This document shows, one piece after another, positions 8,130-16,390 of a DNA stretch of 64,000 bases. Numbering within the stretch: the first letter of the stretch is position 1; each line of letters opens with the position of its first letter. The position numbers and the translations under genes were made by a program. The notes under the pieces were generated by a model. It was not told the DNA's origin. It did not search any database and was given only the letters and a program-made list of their open reading frames with translations. The stretch spans positions 1 through 64,000 of the forward strand of contig CAJQMR010000008.1 in assembly GCA_905479495.1 (NCBI GenBank), read 5' to 3'. The stretch comes from an uncultured Anaerolineae bacterium. Its GTDB lineage: Bacteria > Chloroflexota > Anaerolineae > Promineifilales > Promineifilaceae.

Positions 8130-9881
8130 ATGACGGACATAAAATTGAACGAAGAACAAGAAGCAATGCTGGCTGGCAAGCAAGGCGTGGCCCGCCAGAT
8201 GGCGATGCGGCTGCTGCTGGACATGGCGGCGACCGCCGGGGCCACCGAGCTGCTTCCCATCACCAGTGCCCACCTTTCTGGCGTTTCGCCCCTGACGGGT
8301 GGGCTGGGACTGCGCCAATTTTTGGCCCGCCTGGCGGAAGATCCCCAGGCAAAAGTGGCTGTACCGACCACGCTCAATTCTGCTGGCTGCGACGAGGCCC
8401 AGTTTGAGGCCATGCGCATCGTGGCTCCCGACTTTAAGGAACACAATGCTGAAATTGTGGCTCGTTATACACAACTTGGCGTGCAGCCTACGCAATCCTG
8501 CATTCCCTACGAATGGGAGGGCGTTGTCACCAGCGGCGAGGCGGCCTGGGCGGAATCGAATGCCATCTGTTTTGGCAATTCTTATACCGGGCTGGTCACC
8601 AATCGCGAATCTGGATTGTCGGCTTTGGCCGCGGCGCTAACGGGCTACACGCCCCAATACGGCCTGATGCTTGAGGAAAATCGCCGCCCGAACCTGGCGG
8701 TGGTGGTCACCACGCCGCTGGCTGACCCAACCGATTTTTCTGTTTTGGGTGACTGGATTGGCAAGCAGCGCCAGCCAGAATGGCAGATGCCGTATGGCCC
8801 GATTCCGGCCATCAAAGGCTTGCCCGCTGAGTTGAATCATGAGCAAAAGAAAGCGCTCACAGCGGCCGCCGCGAATTATGGCTGTCCGTTGCTTTATATA
8901 GATGGCCAGGGGGAGCGTCCCCCGGCGGCGTTTCAGGCGAGATTGAAGTTTGGCCAGACTGAGTTGCAAAAGAGGTATGAGGAACTGGCCCCGGAAACGG
9001 CCGTTTCCCTCATCACCATTGGCTGTCCCCAAGCATCAATCGGAGAATTACGCGCTACGGCCGAGCTGCTCAAGGGAATGGAGCTAGACCCTGACGCCCC
9101 ACCCCTGTGGGTTTTCACCTCTGCCGCCAACAAAGCCATCGCCGAAAAAACTGGCCTGGCCAATGCTATTACCGATAGCGGTGCGCTGCTGCTCGAAAAT
9201 ACCTGTCCTGAAGTAGTGCCCTATGATTCCAGCTGGGTGCATCATGTTCTGACAAACTCCATGAAGGCGGAACATTACATAAAGTCTGGTCTGAATGGCA
9301 TCCCTACTTCTGTTATGCGCTTACACGACTGCATCAAGTTAGCTTTGGGAGAAACGGCCGTTTATGCACCAGCTGCTACCCGAACGAGTGAGGAAACGGC
9401 CGTAACACCAACTAAGTCTGCCACACGATCTGCTAAAAAACTTGCCACCGGATATTTCACCGCTACTGGCCACGGGCTACCTTCCCAAACTGACTTTAGC
9501 GTCACAGCCGAAGCGTTTGTTACCGATACGCCCATCACCTTGCTTGGTTTTGTCAATCGAGAAACGGGTGTCATTGAAGAGCCGGGGCATCCTGCCGACG
9601 GGCAAAGCATGGCAGGCAAGATCGCCATTTTTCCCAAGGGCAGCGGTTCGACGGTGGCCCCGTATGTGTTGCTGGAGCTTTTCTACCGTGGCCAGGCTCC
9701 ACTGGCCATCGTCAATACGGAAATCGATCAGCAAAGCGCGCCGGCCTGCTCCCTGGAAAATATCCCCTACGCTTATCAATTCAATGATGACATTATTAAG
9801 AAGATCAATAACGGCGACACGATTTGCCTGAAACGTGAGGGAAATCAGGTTACTATAGATGTTATCACCCGAGTTTCATGA
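8130..9881 (+). CDS. aconitase X, large and small domains fused
   Basis: The 583-residue protein is a single-chain aconitase X (DUF521). The catalytic domain (about 1-405) has QSCIPYEWEGV (Cys124), TNRESGLSALAAALTGYTPQYGL, TIGCPQAS (Cys299) and ENTCPEVVPY (Cys359). These three Cys are the expected iron-sulfur ligands. A Thr/Ala linker (about 408-438) joins the swivel domain (about 440-583), which has EAFVTDTPITLLGFVN, GHPADGQSMAGKIAIFPKGSGS and YVLLELFYRG. Known family activities are phosphomevalonate dehydratase in the archaeal mevalonate pathway and cis-3-hydroxy-L-proline dehydratase in bacteria. A UbiD decarboxylase upstream favours the former, but the sequence alone does not decide. It begins 2 bp after mscS. 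Confidence 0.88.
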   Translation: MTDIKLNEEQEAMLAGKQGVARQMAMRLLLDMAATAGATELLPITSAHLSGVSPLTGGLGLRQFLARLAEDPQAKVAVPTTLNSAGCDEAQFEAMRIVAPDFKEHNAEIVARYTQLGVQPTQSCIPYEWEGVVTSGEAAWAESNAICFGNSYTGLVTNRESGLSALAAALTGYTPQYGLMLEENRRPNLAVVVTTPLADPTDFSVLGDWIGKQRQPEWQMPYGPIPAIKGLPAELNHEQKKALTAAAANYGCPLLYIDGQGERPPAAFQARLKFGQTELQKRYEELAPETAVSLITIGCPQASIGELRATAELLKGMELDPDAPPLWVFTSAANKAIAEKTGLANAITDSGALLLENTCPEVVPYDSSWVHHVLTNSMKAEHYIKSGLNGIPTSVMRLHDCIKLALGETAVYAPAATRTSEETAVTPTKSATRSAKKLATGYFTATGHGLPSQTDFSVTAEAFVTDTPITLLGFVNRETGVIEEPGHPADGQSMAGKIAIFPKGSGSTVAPYVLLELFYRGQAPLAIVNTEIDQQSAPACSLENIPYAYQFNDDIIKKINNGDTICLKREGNQVTIDVITRVS

Positions 9882-9980
9882 ACAAGGATATCTTAAGGGC
9901 TTCGTATTTTGGGAAAGGATACGGAAATTTTGTTAATCTCCTAAGAGGTTCCTTGCTCAAAGCGCAAACCAAAAAATAAG

Positions 9981-10083
9981 CAAATCACAAAAGATACCCA
10001 AAATAAAAAGGATGTTTTTTGTGATTTGATCAGGGAAAAGCGGGAGAAGTAGTGCATTTATTGCAAAAAAAGTACCCGCTTTT
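9981..10083 (+). other. two perfect hairpins in the leader of the CPA2 antiporter
   Basis: CAAATCACAAAA (9981-9992) pairs with TTTTGTGATTTG (10017-10028) over 12 bp, and AAAAGCGGG (10036-10044) pairs with CCCGCTTTT (10075-10083) over 9 bp. The second ends 33 nt before the antiporter ATG. The first may terminate the aconitase transcript. The second could form a leader switch. No known riboswitch was recognised. Confidence 0.45.
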
Positions 10084-10116
10084 GTATATCGTAAGGGAAA
10101 GGCAAGAAGGATTTCA

Positions 10117-11349
10117 ATGGAAAATGAATTTTTAGAATTTATTCTGGCGATTGTGGTAATTATTGTTGCTGCCAAATTGGGAGGGTATATAAGTAACCGG
10201 TTTAATCAGCCCTCTGTATTGGGTGAGCTCTTGGCAGGTCTGTTGCTAGGGCCTACCGCGCTGGATATGCTGCATTCCTGGACGTTTCTCTTCCAACACA
10301 GCGAGGCATTAACTGAGCTTATTGCGATCATGGCTGAGTTAGGCGTCATTTTGCTTATGCTGCTGGCGGGACTGGAATTGCATTTGCCAGATTTAATTAA
10401 TGCGGGCAAGGTGTCGGCGTTTGCTGGCGTTCTGGGCGTTATATTGCCTTTAGGGCTTGGCTATGGAGCGGCCGTTTTGTTTAACACGGGCGGTGATGAA
10501 GCGCTTTTCCTTGGGCTGACCTTAGCAGCTACCAGCGTTAGTATTTCAGCACAAACGTTGATGGAGCTGAAGGTGCTGCGGAGTAAGGTGGGGCTGGCGT
10601 TGTTGGGAGCGGCCGTTTTCGATGACATATTGGTGATTCTCATCCTGTCCATTGCTTTTGTGTTGGTGGGAGAGAGTGCTGGTGGTGTGGGCAGTATTGT
10701 GCTGACTGTCGTGCAAATGGTGGCTTATATTGGCATTGCTTCTGCGCTTGGTTTATGGTTATTGCCCTGGCTCGCCAATCATATTAACAGGCTCCCCATC
10801 AGTAAAGGTATGTTGGCTTTTGTCCTGGTCGTTTGTCTCCTTTATAGTTATGCGGCCGAAGTTTTGGGTGGCGTGGCGGCAATTACTGGGGCTTTTCTGG
10901 CAGGACTTTTTCTGGGGCGCACACCGTTCAGAGAAGAAATTGAGGAAGGCATTTCAGCAATCGCCTATGCTTTTTTTGTTCCCATTTTCTTTGTCAACAT
11001 TGGACTAGAAGTTGATTTAGGGGCAGTAACTGGCAGCGCCTGGTGGTTTGCGGCCGTTTTCACCATTATTGCCATTATCAGCAAAATTGGTGGTAGTGGT
11101 TTAGGCGCCAAATTTGCTGGTTTTGCCAACCGCGAGGCATTTCAATTGGGCATCGGCATGGTCTCACGGGGTGAGGTTGGCCTTATCGTTGCTTCATTTG
11201 CCCTGACACAGCAGCTCATCTCTAGTGAAAATTTTGCCATCGCTGTTTTCATGGTAATTATTGCCACACTTGTGACGCCGCCCATGTTACGGGCCGCCTT
11301 TGCAAAGAGTTCCCCTGCGGTCAGTAATGCAGAATCTACTGTTTCGTAG
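10117..11349 (+). CDS. CPA2-family cation:proton antiporter
   Basis: This 410-residue polytopic protein resembles the membrane domain of KefB/NapA-type antiporters: GGYISNRFNQPSVLGELLAG at the N-terminus, LMLLAGLELHLPDL, the AATSVSISAQTL segment, and VFDDILVILIL with the acidic ion-binding pair. No TrkA-N or TrkA-C domain is attached, so it is the short form. The next gene, 24 bp downstream, encodes a PII-like protein that could act as its separate regulatory subunit. Confidence 0.9.
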   Translation: MENEFLEFILAIVVIIVAAKLGGYISNRFNQPSVLGELLAGLLLGPTALDMLHSWTFLFQHSEALTELIAIMAELGVILLMLLAGLELHLPDLINAGKVSAFAGVLGVILPLGLGYGAAVLFNTGGDEALFLGLTLAATSVSISAQTLMELKVLRSKVGLALLGAAVFDDILVILILSIAFVLVGESAGGVGSIVLTVVQMVAYIGIASALGLWLLPWLANHINRLPISKGMLAFVLVVCLLYSYAAEVLGGVAAITGAFLAGLFLGRTPFREEIEEGISAIAYAFFVPIFFVNIGLEVDLGAVTGSAWWFAAVFTIIAIISKIGGSGLGAKFAGFANREAFQLGIGMVSRGEVGLIVASFALTQQLISSENFAIAVFMVIIATLVTPPMLRAAFAKSSPAVSNAESTVS

Positions 11350-11373
11350 GAAAGACAACCATACGAGGAAATT

Positions 11374-11760
11374 ATGTACCATATGATCTTGCTTGTTCTG
11401 GATGACATCAATCAATGCACCACCATTTTGGAAGCGTGGGAGTCGCAGGGTGTGGGTGGTGTTACTATTTTAGAAAGTACGGGCCTGGGCCGGGTGCGCA
11501 AAATGAGCATTCGGGATGATATTCCCTTGATGCCCAGCTTGAGCCGCTTGCTGCAGACGCGAGAGGAGCGACACCGCACCCTTTTCACCGTTGTGGAAAC
11601 AGAGGAGATGGTAGACGATGTCATCAGGGCTACCGAATCTATCTTGGGCAATATGGAAGCGCCACATAATGGGGTTATTTTTGTATTGCCAGTGTCCAGA
11701 GTCGTTGGGTTAGAGGGCGGTCAAGAACGGGCCCTTGGCGGTTCTAATGGTGGGGATTAA
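11374..11760 (+). CDS. PII-like (GlnB-fold) small protein
   Basis: The 128-residue protein starts YHMILLVLDDINQCTTILEAW and has a second beta-alpha-beta unit (RTLFTVVETEEMVDDVIRA) ending in GVIFVLPVSRVVGL. This is the ferredoxin-like plait of the PII superfamily, without the classic T-loop Tyr motif. PII-like proteins encoded next to transporters commonly bind nucleotides and gate the partner. Here the partner would be the CPA2 antiporter directly upstream. The family call rests on fold-like pattern rather than a diagnostic motif. It is followed by a strong terminator. Confidence 0.6.
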   Translation: MYHMILLVLDDINQCTTILEAWESQGVGGVTILESTGLGRVRKMSIRDDIPLMPSLSRLLQTREERHRTLFTVVETEEMVDDVIRATESILGNMEAPHNGVIFVLPVSRVVGLEGGQERALGGSNGGD

Positions 11761-11766
11761 AAATGA

Positions 11767-11790
11767 AAAAAGACCCACTTGGGTCTTTTT
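11767..11790 (+). terminator. intrinsic terminator
   Basis: A-tract plus GACCC (11772-11776) and GGGTC (11781-11785) form a hairpin with loop ACTT, flanked by A5 and T5, so it can work in both directions. It ends the antiporter/PII transcript and probably ended the tRNA-Val transcript before the island inserted. Confidence 0.85.
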
Positions 11791-11803
11791 ACTTGTATAA
11801 GTA

Positions 11804-11839
11804 TGGGCGCGATTGGACTCGAACCAACGACCTCTCGGA
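11804..11839 (-). repeat. left attachment site (displaced tRNA-Val 3' end)
   Basis: These 36 nt are identical to 19322-19357 and represent the tRNA from the last anticodon-loop base to the discriminator on the minus strand. Beyond 11839 the match stops, so this is not a functional tRNA. Confidence 0.92.
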
Positions 11840-11888
11840 CAGGGGTTTTCCTCCTGTTGATACACAGTTTTACAGGTAAGAATACTGC

Positions 11889-13847
11889 TTAATATCGGTC
11901 GTATTTTTCTGCCTGATTTCTTTGCGCTTCGGCAGGGTCATTAAGATATTCAATCAGCTCTTTTAAAATTATCAGGTCTAACTCTGCTTGACCGGAACGA
12001 ACGTTAGTTAATACATGTGTTACTCCATGATATTCTCTTTGGTCGATGTTGTTTTTATCTAACAATGATGTGATAAGATAATTTCCCAAATATTCATCTC
12101 CCGTTTCCCACGCAATAAGCAAGCTTATGTCATTGGTATTTTTGCTACCATCTTCTAAATTTTCAATCAAACCATCAAGCGAGAATTTGTATTCGAGGAC
12201 TTTTGGTTTACTGACATAGCCTGATAATTCTTCTTCTAGTTTTAATACACCCAAGGGGTTATTTTGTTCATGATAGATGTGATTCGCAGCATCGCCTTCA
12301 AAAGATACTCTATAAAGACCATCGTAGGTAAATCTTTCATTAGTAGACATGACTTTAACGCCACGAATCACGCCCCCTGCCAGTAGTTGATTAAATAGTG
12401 CAATAACATCTTGCTCTCGTGTCGGCACGGATGTCATTGACACCTGATTTGTTGGAAGAAAGAAATGTTGAGATTTTATCGTGAGCGGATTTTTTTGCTC
12501 ATGACTTTCCATTTCATCTTTCCACTCTTCAATTTTCCTTTGCCTGGAAATATTTGGCTTAACGCCAGATGTTGGTTTCAAGTTGCTACGTTTTTTAGCA
12601 AAGGGGCCACGAACTAATGATTGAGTAACACTTTTGCAAAACTCTTTTATTTCAAGCTGAAACCCTTTTCGACCTAAATCAGCTTTGCAGTTGTCAAAGT
12701 GAATGACAAAATGCACTTGGTTTTGTCGACCAATATCTCTTGTAAGGGGTATGGGGAAAATTTCTCCCTGTGGCATATTATTGGCAGCAATTTGAATGCC
12801 TCCATAAATTAGCCTCATATTTTTTCTTAGCTCTAGGCTTTCATTAAAACTAGTCCAGGCCTTGGCCGTATACATATATGAAAAATAAATGGTTGGATTG
12901 TGGTACTTGCAAATCTTTTCTTCTTCCTCGCTCAGAGAAATTAAATTTCTAAGGTCTTCAACATTAAGTAACCCATAAAACGCCTCCAATTTATCTAACG
13001 AAGCAGGTCTCCTAAAATCTTTGCCATAACGCTTATATAAGTTATTTTCCGTTTTTTCTATTTCCTTAAAGGAAGCACTTTTTGCAACCACCTCATGGGG
13101 CCACAAATAACTAATACCTTTTTGATTAAGAACAGTCACATTTCCATCATTACTAATAACAGTAATGTTTATAACAATTCTGTCATTCTCGAAAAAAGCA
13201 CCGAGACCAGTTTTAATCGATAAGATTTTTAACCATTTTTCTGCCGTGTCAGCCTGAATCCAACTAAGTTGCTTAGGCGTTGTCGTCTTATCAAACCTCA
13301 GAGTAATCGACACACCTTTATCAACATCATTAAATACTTCATCTACAGGAGGGTTGTTATCAGGACTTACTTTTGGATTACTCGCAGGTGCTGGGTCATT
13401 AAGCCACTTTCTAGCATTAATCATTTTCCCCCTTGCTGCATAATCATCAGATATTGTACAAATCTGCATAAAATTGAATCCATAAGCTAAATAGGTTGCT
13501 CCAACCCCTTTATGCCCTCTTGTCGTCCCAGATTTGAATGAGAAGCTTGGTGCTAAAAACTGCTCGAACTTGGGTTTGTCCAAACCAGTACCATTATCAG
13601 TAACGGATAACTGGTTATTAAGAATGTCTATCTTGATCCATATAGTCGGCGTATAGCTCTTGTCGTCTTCCTTGTCTCTCTCTTCAACAGAATCGAGGGC
13701 ATTCTGGATTAATTCAGCAAATGGATCATACCAACCAACATAAGAACTTAATATGTTGTCAATCTCTTTTTTTAGTGCGTTGATAGCTACTTCTGTATCT
13801 GTGGCTTGTTTAGCTGCAAGCGGGTCAAACGGTACAAAATCAAACAT
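11889..13847 (-). CDS. GHKL/HSP90-like ATPase, possible defence protein
   Basis: The 652-residue protein has a Bergerat ATP-binding fold at its N-terminus: N-box ELIQNALDS (45-53), DNGTGL (84-89) and GHKGVGATYLA (111-121). A transducer-like domain follows (about 180-400). The C-terminal third, with HEQNNPLGVLKLEEELSGYV and GDEYLGNYLITSLLD, is not recognised. Stand-alone GHKL ATPases of this size occur in anti-phage loci and in MORC-like proteins, but no specific defence family was identified. It lies in the tRNA-Val island, 97 bp downstream of an XRE regulator gene, with a hairpin between them that could attenuate read-through. It is AT-rich and lacks the ACGGCCGT word, consistent with horizontal acquisition. 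Confidence 0.75.
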   Translation of the reverse strand: MFDFVPFDPLAAKQATDTEVAINALKKEIDNILSSYVGWYDPFAELIQNALDSVEERDKEDDKSYTPTIWIKIDILNNQLSVTDNGTGLDKPKFEQFLAPSFSFKSGTTRGHKGVGATYLAYGFNFMQICTISDDYAARGKMINARKWLNDPAPASNPKVSPDNNPPVDEVFNDVDKGVSITLRFDKTTTPKQLSWIQADTAEKWLKILSIKTGLGAFFENDRIVINITVISNDGNVTVLNQKGISYLWPHEVVAKSASFKEIEKTENNLYKRYGKDFRRPASLDKLEAFYGLLNVEDLRNLISLSEEEEKICKYHNPTIYFSYMYTAKAWTSFNESLELRKNMRLIYGGIQIAANNMPQGEIFPIPLTRDIGRQNQVHFVIHFDNCKADLGRKGFQLEIKEFCKSVTQSLVRGPFAKKRSNLKPTSGVKPNISRQRKIEEWKDEMESHEQKNPLTIKSQHFFLPTNQVSMTSVPTREQDVIALFNQLLAGGVIRGVKVMSTNERFTYDGLYRVSFEGDAANHIYHEQNNPLGVLKLEEELSGYVSKPKVLEYKFSLDGLIENLEDGSKNTNDISLLIAWETGDEYLGNYLITSLLDKNNIDQREYHGVTHVLTNVRSGQAELDLIILKELIEYLNDPAEAQRNQAEKYDRY

Positions 13848-13888
13848 TCGATATTCCCTTTTAATCTAAGAATGTAAAAATTTTTCGT

Positions 13889-13940
13889 AAGCCAGCAAAG
13901 GAACCGGGTAAGCCCGTAGGGTGGTTCCGCTTGCTGGCTT
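13889..13940. terminator. long hairpin between XRE regulator and ATPase genes
   Basis: AAGCCAGCAAAGGAACC (13889-13905) pairs with GGTTCCGCTTGCTGGCTT (13923-13940) with a single interior irregularity. T-runs flank it on the plus side and, more weakly, on the minus side. It lies between two co-directional minus-strand genes, so it may attenuate read-through into the ATPase gene. Confidence 0.65.
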
Positions 13941-13943
13941 TTT

Positions 13944-14390
13944 TTATTTATCAAGCTCTTTATCTATAAGTTTCTGCATTTCTTCATCGACCTTATTTTC
14001 TGCTAAGACTGCAAGCACTCTTACCTGTGCAATTAGCTTGTGTACTTCTTCTTCATCTGAACTACTTATAAGGCGTCTGGTCAGGAAAATTAATTCTTGT
14101 TCCTCAGTAGTCAAATCCTCTTCATTTAAAGCCACAATTCCCTGATTCCGGGGGAAAAAATAGCTCACGGGCTTATTTAGCGCATAAGACAATAACAACA
14201 ATGTTGAGGCGGATGGCTCCATCTTCCCGTTTTCTATTTCCGAAAGTGATGCACGTCTTTTGTAAATTGCCTTTGCCAGTTGTTCCTGGGACATATTGTT
14301 TTCTTGTCTAGCAATCCTGATTTGCTCACCCATCGCCACCGAAAATTTATTTGGAAGCTCTGGATTATCGTTGAATAGTTTCTGAAACAT
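13944..14390 (-). CDS. XRE-family transcriptional regulator
   Basis: The 148-residue protein carries an HTH_3 domain at about residues 18-75. MGEQIRIARQENNMSQEQLAKAIYKRRASLSEIENGKMEPS contains the recognition helix, and ALNKPVSYFF closes the domain. The rest is helical and acidic, likely for dimerisation. I chose the ATG at 14390 because GGAGG lies at the right distance upstream. An in-frame ATG 24 bp further out lacks this. It is divergent from the Rep_trans gene, and paired inverted repeats in the shared promoter region are probable operators. It is a likely immunity-type regulator of the island. Confidence 0.85.
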   Translation of the reverse strand: MFQKLFNDNPELPNKFSVAMGEQIRIARQENNMSQEQLAKAIYKRRASLSEIENGKMEPSASTLLLLSYALNKPVSYFFPRNQGIVALNEEDLTTEEQELIFLTRRLISSSDEEEVHKLIAQVRVLAVLAENKVDEEMQKLIDKELDK

Positions 14391-14417
14391 AAAGCCTCCC
14401 AAAAAGGTTGACATCTC

Positions 14418-14522
14418 TGTCCGTTATTAGTACAATGATGTACGTATTTCGGACAGTTCGTTTTGAACACTTTTTTATCACCGATAGTTTACTTGTTTAC
14501 AAGGTTGTACGCAATACGTACA
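14418..14522. promoter_or_regulatory. divergent control region with two candidate XRE operators
   Basis: One site has outer arms TGTCCG (14418-14423) and CGGACA (14450-14455) around GTAC-AATGAT-GTAC (14430-14443). A second has TGTACG (14506-14511) and CGTACA (14517-14522). Both contain a GTAC half-site and lie between the XRE and Rep genes. Confidence 0.55.
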
Positions 14523-14535
14523 GAATAATTGGTTT

Positions 14536-14567
14536 TTGTCCTGCAAACCGCTTGCGGTGCAGGACAA
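14536..14567 (+). other. hairpin at the rep leader, candidate origin (oriT/dso) or attenuator
   Basis: TTGTCCTGC (14536-14544) pairs perfectly with GCAGGACAA (14559-14567), with inner ACCG/CGGT and loop CTTG. It ends 17 nt before the chosen start of the Rep_trans gene. Rep_trans relaxases of ICEBs1/Tn916 type nick at hairpin-containing sites beside their own gene, which makes this the best origin candidate. A transcriptional attenuator is the alternative. Confidence 0.45.
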
Positions 14568-14584
14568 TCAAAAGGATGGGTTTT

Positions 14585-15796
14585 ATGGTTAAAGATGGGC
14601 AACAGCCCACAAACCCCCGTTCTGTATCACGGGGGTTAAAGTTACAAGATGTATTCATTGCTATTGATAGTTTGTATGTCGTTGTTGAATATCCTCACAA
14701 AGATTTATTTCTTAAGTGGGTTTCAAGGGTGGGGGATTTAAACGACATTCGCCTATATGACGGCATTGCTCATGATGACTTCGTCATTCGTCGCGGTCTG
14801 ATTGGTTACAAACTTTCTATCTGGCAAGAAGATGCTCGGCTGCTGCTCACTGACAGGGTAGATGAATCGCTAGTTGGAACCGTTCACGAGGGGCATGGTA
14901 TGGGCGTCATGCTCCAGTTAGGGCCAAAGTGGCTGCGTCGCTACGGTGACCAAGGCACCATGTATTTGATGCTCAATATTCTCGCCCAACTTCATTTGAT
15001 GGGCGTAAAGGAACCGGAGAAATATCCAATCCGCTTAAATCGTGTGGATGTCAATATTGATGCTTTTGGGCTGAAAGTCTCGGACTTCTCCACAGATGAA
15101 TGGCGTAAAGGCTGGGTTGGTTTTGCCAAAAAGATGACCTTTCATACCGCAGCACGAACCAGAGATTTACAGGGGCTGTCTATCGGTTCATCAGAAGGGG
15201 CGGTTCGCTTCAAAATCTATGACAAAGTTTTAGAAAGTGCGCAGCGGGGAACGTCAAGATTTTGGCGGTCCGTTTGGGGCGTGGCCGAAGATGCCGAAAT
15301 AGATGTCGCTCGCTTTGAGTGGTCTATCAAATGCTATGAAGCCAAGTTCCATAACATTCAATACCTTGCCAGCTTTACAGAAGAAAACCTTCGGCGGCTG
15401 CTTAACTACGTTGTTTTCAAATGGGGCCGTCTGTGCATTCCCCAGGCGGATGACACCAACCAATCACGCTGGCCGTTAGCGCCAATTTGGGAAGATATTC
15501 AAGCAATCGTCACCGATTGGAACATGGAGATAGACGAACTTGCTCACAGAGATTACGACTATCGAAACGACCTTTCTCCAGCCTATATCAATTCCCTTGG
15601 GGGGTGGCTGGCTGGCTCAATGGTGCGCGTGGGTCTGGAACAAGAAGAAGAAAAGCCGGTTGATCTAACGGCCGTTTTAATTTATCTGCAAGAAAACGGG
15701 CTGACGCTGCCCGAAATTTCAAAACGTGCCACCGATAAGTGGCAGGTCAAATCAAAATTAAATGGAGAGAACTATCATGAAAAAACACAAAACTAG
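14585..15796 (+). CDS. Rep_trans-family replication initiator / MOBT-like relaxase
   Basis: This protein of about 403 residues resembles the Rep_trans family, which includes rolling-circle plasmid initiators and the MOBT relaxases NicK and Orf20. The supporting segments are IRLNRVDVNIDAFG and SIGSSEGAVRFKIYDKVLES, matching the family's RxDxxxD and GS...YDK blocks. Such enzymes nick one DNA strand through a Tyr to start replication or transfer. I placed the start at ATG 14585 because AAGGA lies at 14572-14576. The longer frame from 14408 would run through the regulatory repeats. It is divergent from the XRE gene and overlaps the next small gene by 20 bp. The C-terminal half has one ACGGCCGT word (near 15669), unusual inside the island. 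Confidence 0.65.
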   Translation: MVKDGQQPTNPRSVSRGLKLQDVFIAIDSLYVVVEYPHKDLFLKWVSRVGDLNDIRLYDGIAHDDFVIRRGLIGYKLSIWQEDARLLLTDRVDESLVGTVHEGHGMGVMLQLGPKWLRRYGDQGTMYLMLNILAQLHLMGVKEPEKYPIRLNRVDVNIDAFGLKVSDFSTDEWRKGWVGFAKKMTFHTAARTRDLQGLSIGSSEGAVRFKIYDKVLESAQRGTSRFWRSVWGVAEDAEIDVARFEWSIKCYEAKFHNIQYLASFTEENLRRLLNYVVFKWGRLCIPQADDTNQSRWPLAPIWEDIQAIVTDWNMEIDELAHRDYDYRNDLSPAYINSLGGWLAGSMVRVGLEQEEEKPVDLTAVLIYLQENGLTLPEISKRATDKWQVKSKLNGENYHEKTQN

Positions 15797-16097
15797 AAAA
15801 CAAAAATTGGCAAAGAAAACAAAACCACAGAAGAAGCATTCAACGATTGCGGATTTCTTTGGCTATGAAGTAGGCCAATGGATATGGTGCAAGCATTGTA
15901 GCCGTTGTTACCAATTTGGAGAGCAGCGTCATAAAAGTGATGACCTTCAATATTGCCATTATCAAGACTGCAATGGGGACGCTTTGATTGATACTTCACC
16001 GTGGGAAACTGTGTGCTCCTTCAAACCAGAATATCCAGAGATACCAGAAAGAAATAAAAAGTATTTGCTCGATGTTCAGCTAAGCGGCGTTTGGTAA
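15777..16097 (+). CDS. small basic zinc-ribbon protein, unknown function
   Basis: The 106-residue protein begins with a Lys-rich stretch (KKHKTRKQKLAKKTKPQKK) and then has a four-Cys motif: WCKHCSRC followed by CHYQDC. This suggests a zinc ribbon that binds nucleic acid or protein. It overlaps the end of the Rep_trans gene and is co-directional with the integrase block, so it is part of the island's core module. No family was recognised. Confidence 0.55.
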   Translation: MKKHKTRKQKLAKKTKPQKKHSTIADFFGYEVGQWIWCKHCSRCYQFGEQRHKSDDLQYCHYQDCNGDALIDTSPWETVCSFKPEYPEIPERNKKYLLDVQLSGVW

Positions 16098-16135
16098 AGC
16101 TGACAAGCTCACGCAAAACAAAAACGGGGTGCCAA

Positions 16136-16375
16136 ATGTTTAACCAAATAAATGTGCAATACCAAATCAATGCCCAAACAAAAACAGGCAGAAATATCAA
16201 TCGAGTTGGCAACTGTGGTTTGTCCATTGTAGAAGAATCGCTGCACCATGTACTAACAAACGTGTACTTTTTCGTTCTGGCCGAATTCATCAAACAAGAG
16301 TTTGGCGGTGATTCAAACCAACTCACCCTACTCGAAAAATACACATTTCAGATAGATACCATCTGCATTAAGTAG
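16136..16375 (+). CDS. hypothetical small island protein
   Basis: The frame encodes 79 residues from ATG 16136 (MFNQINVQYQINAQTKTG). An alternative TTG start lies 45 bp upstream. No motif was recognised. It lies between the zinc-ribbon gene and the HTH/zinc gene in the same direction, which is the main reason to keep it. Confidence 0.4.
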   Translation: MFNQINVQYQINAQTKTGRNINRVGNCGLSIVEESLHHVLTNVYFFVLAEFIKQEFGGDSNQLTLLEKYTFQIDTICIK

Positions 16376-16390
16376 AAAGGCTGGGGAGCC

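Noticed and set aside
11804..11839. Possible second tRNA-Val gene
   Set aside because: Only the 3' half from the anticodon loop onward matches. The D arm and anticodon are missing, so it is an attachment-site remnant.
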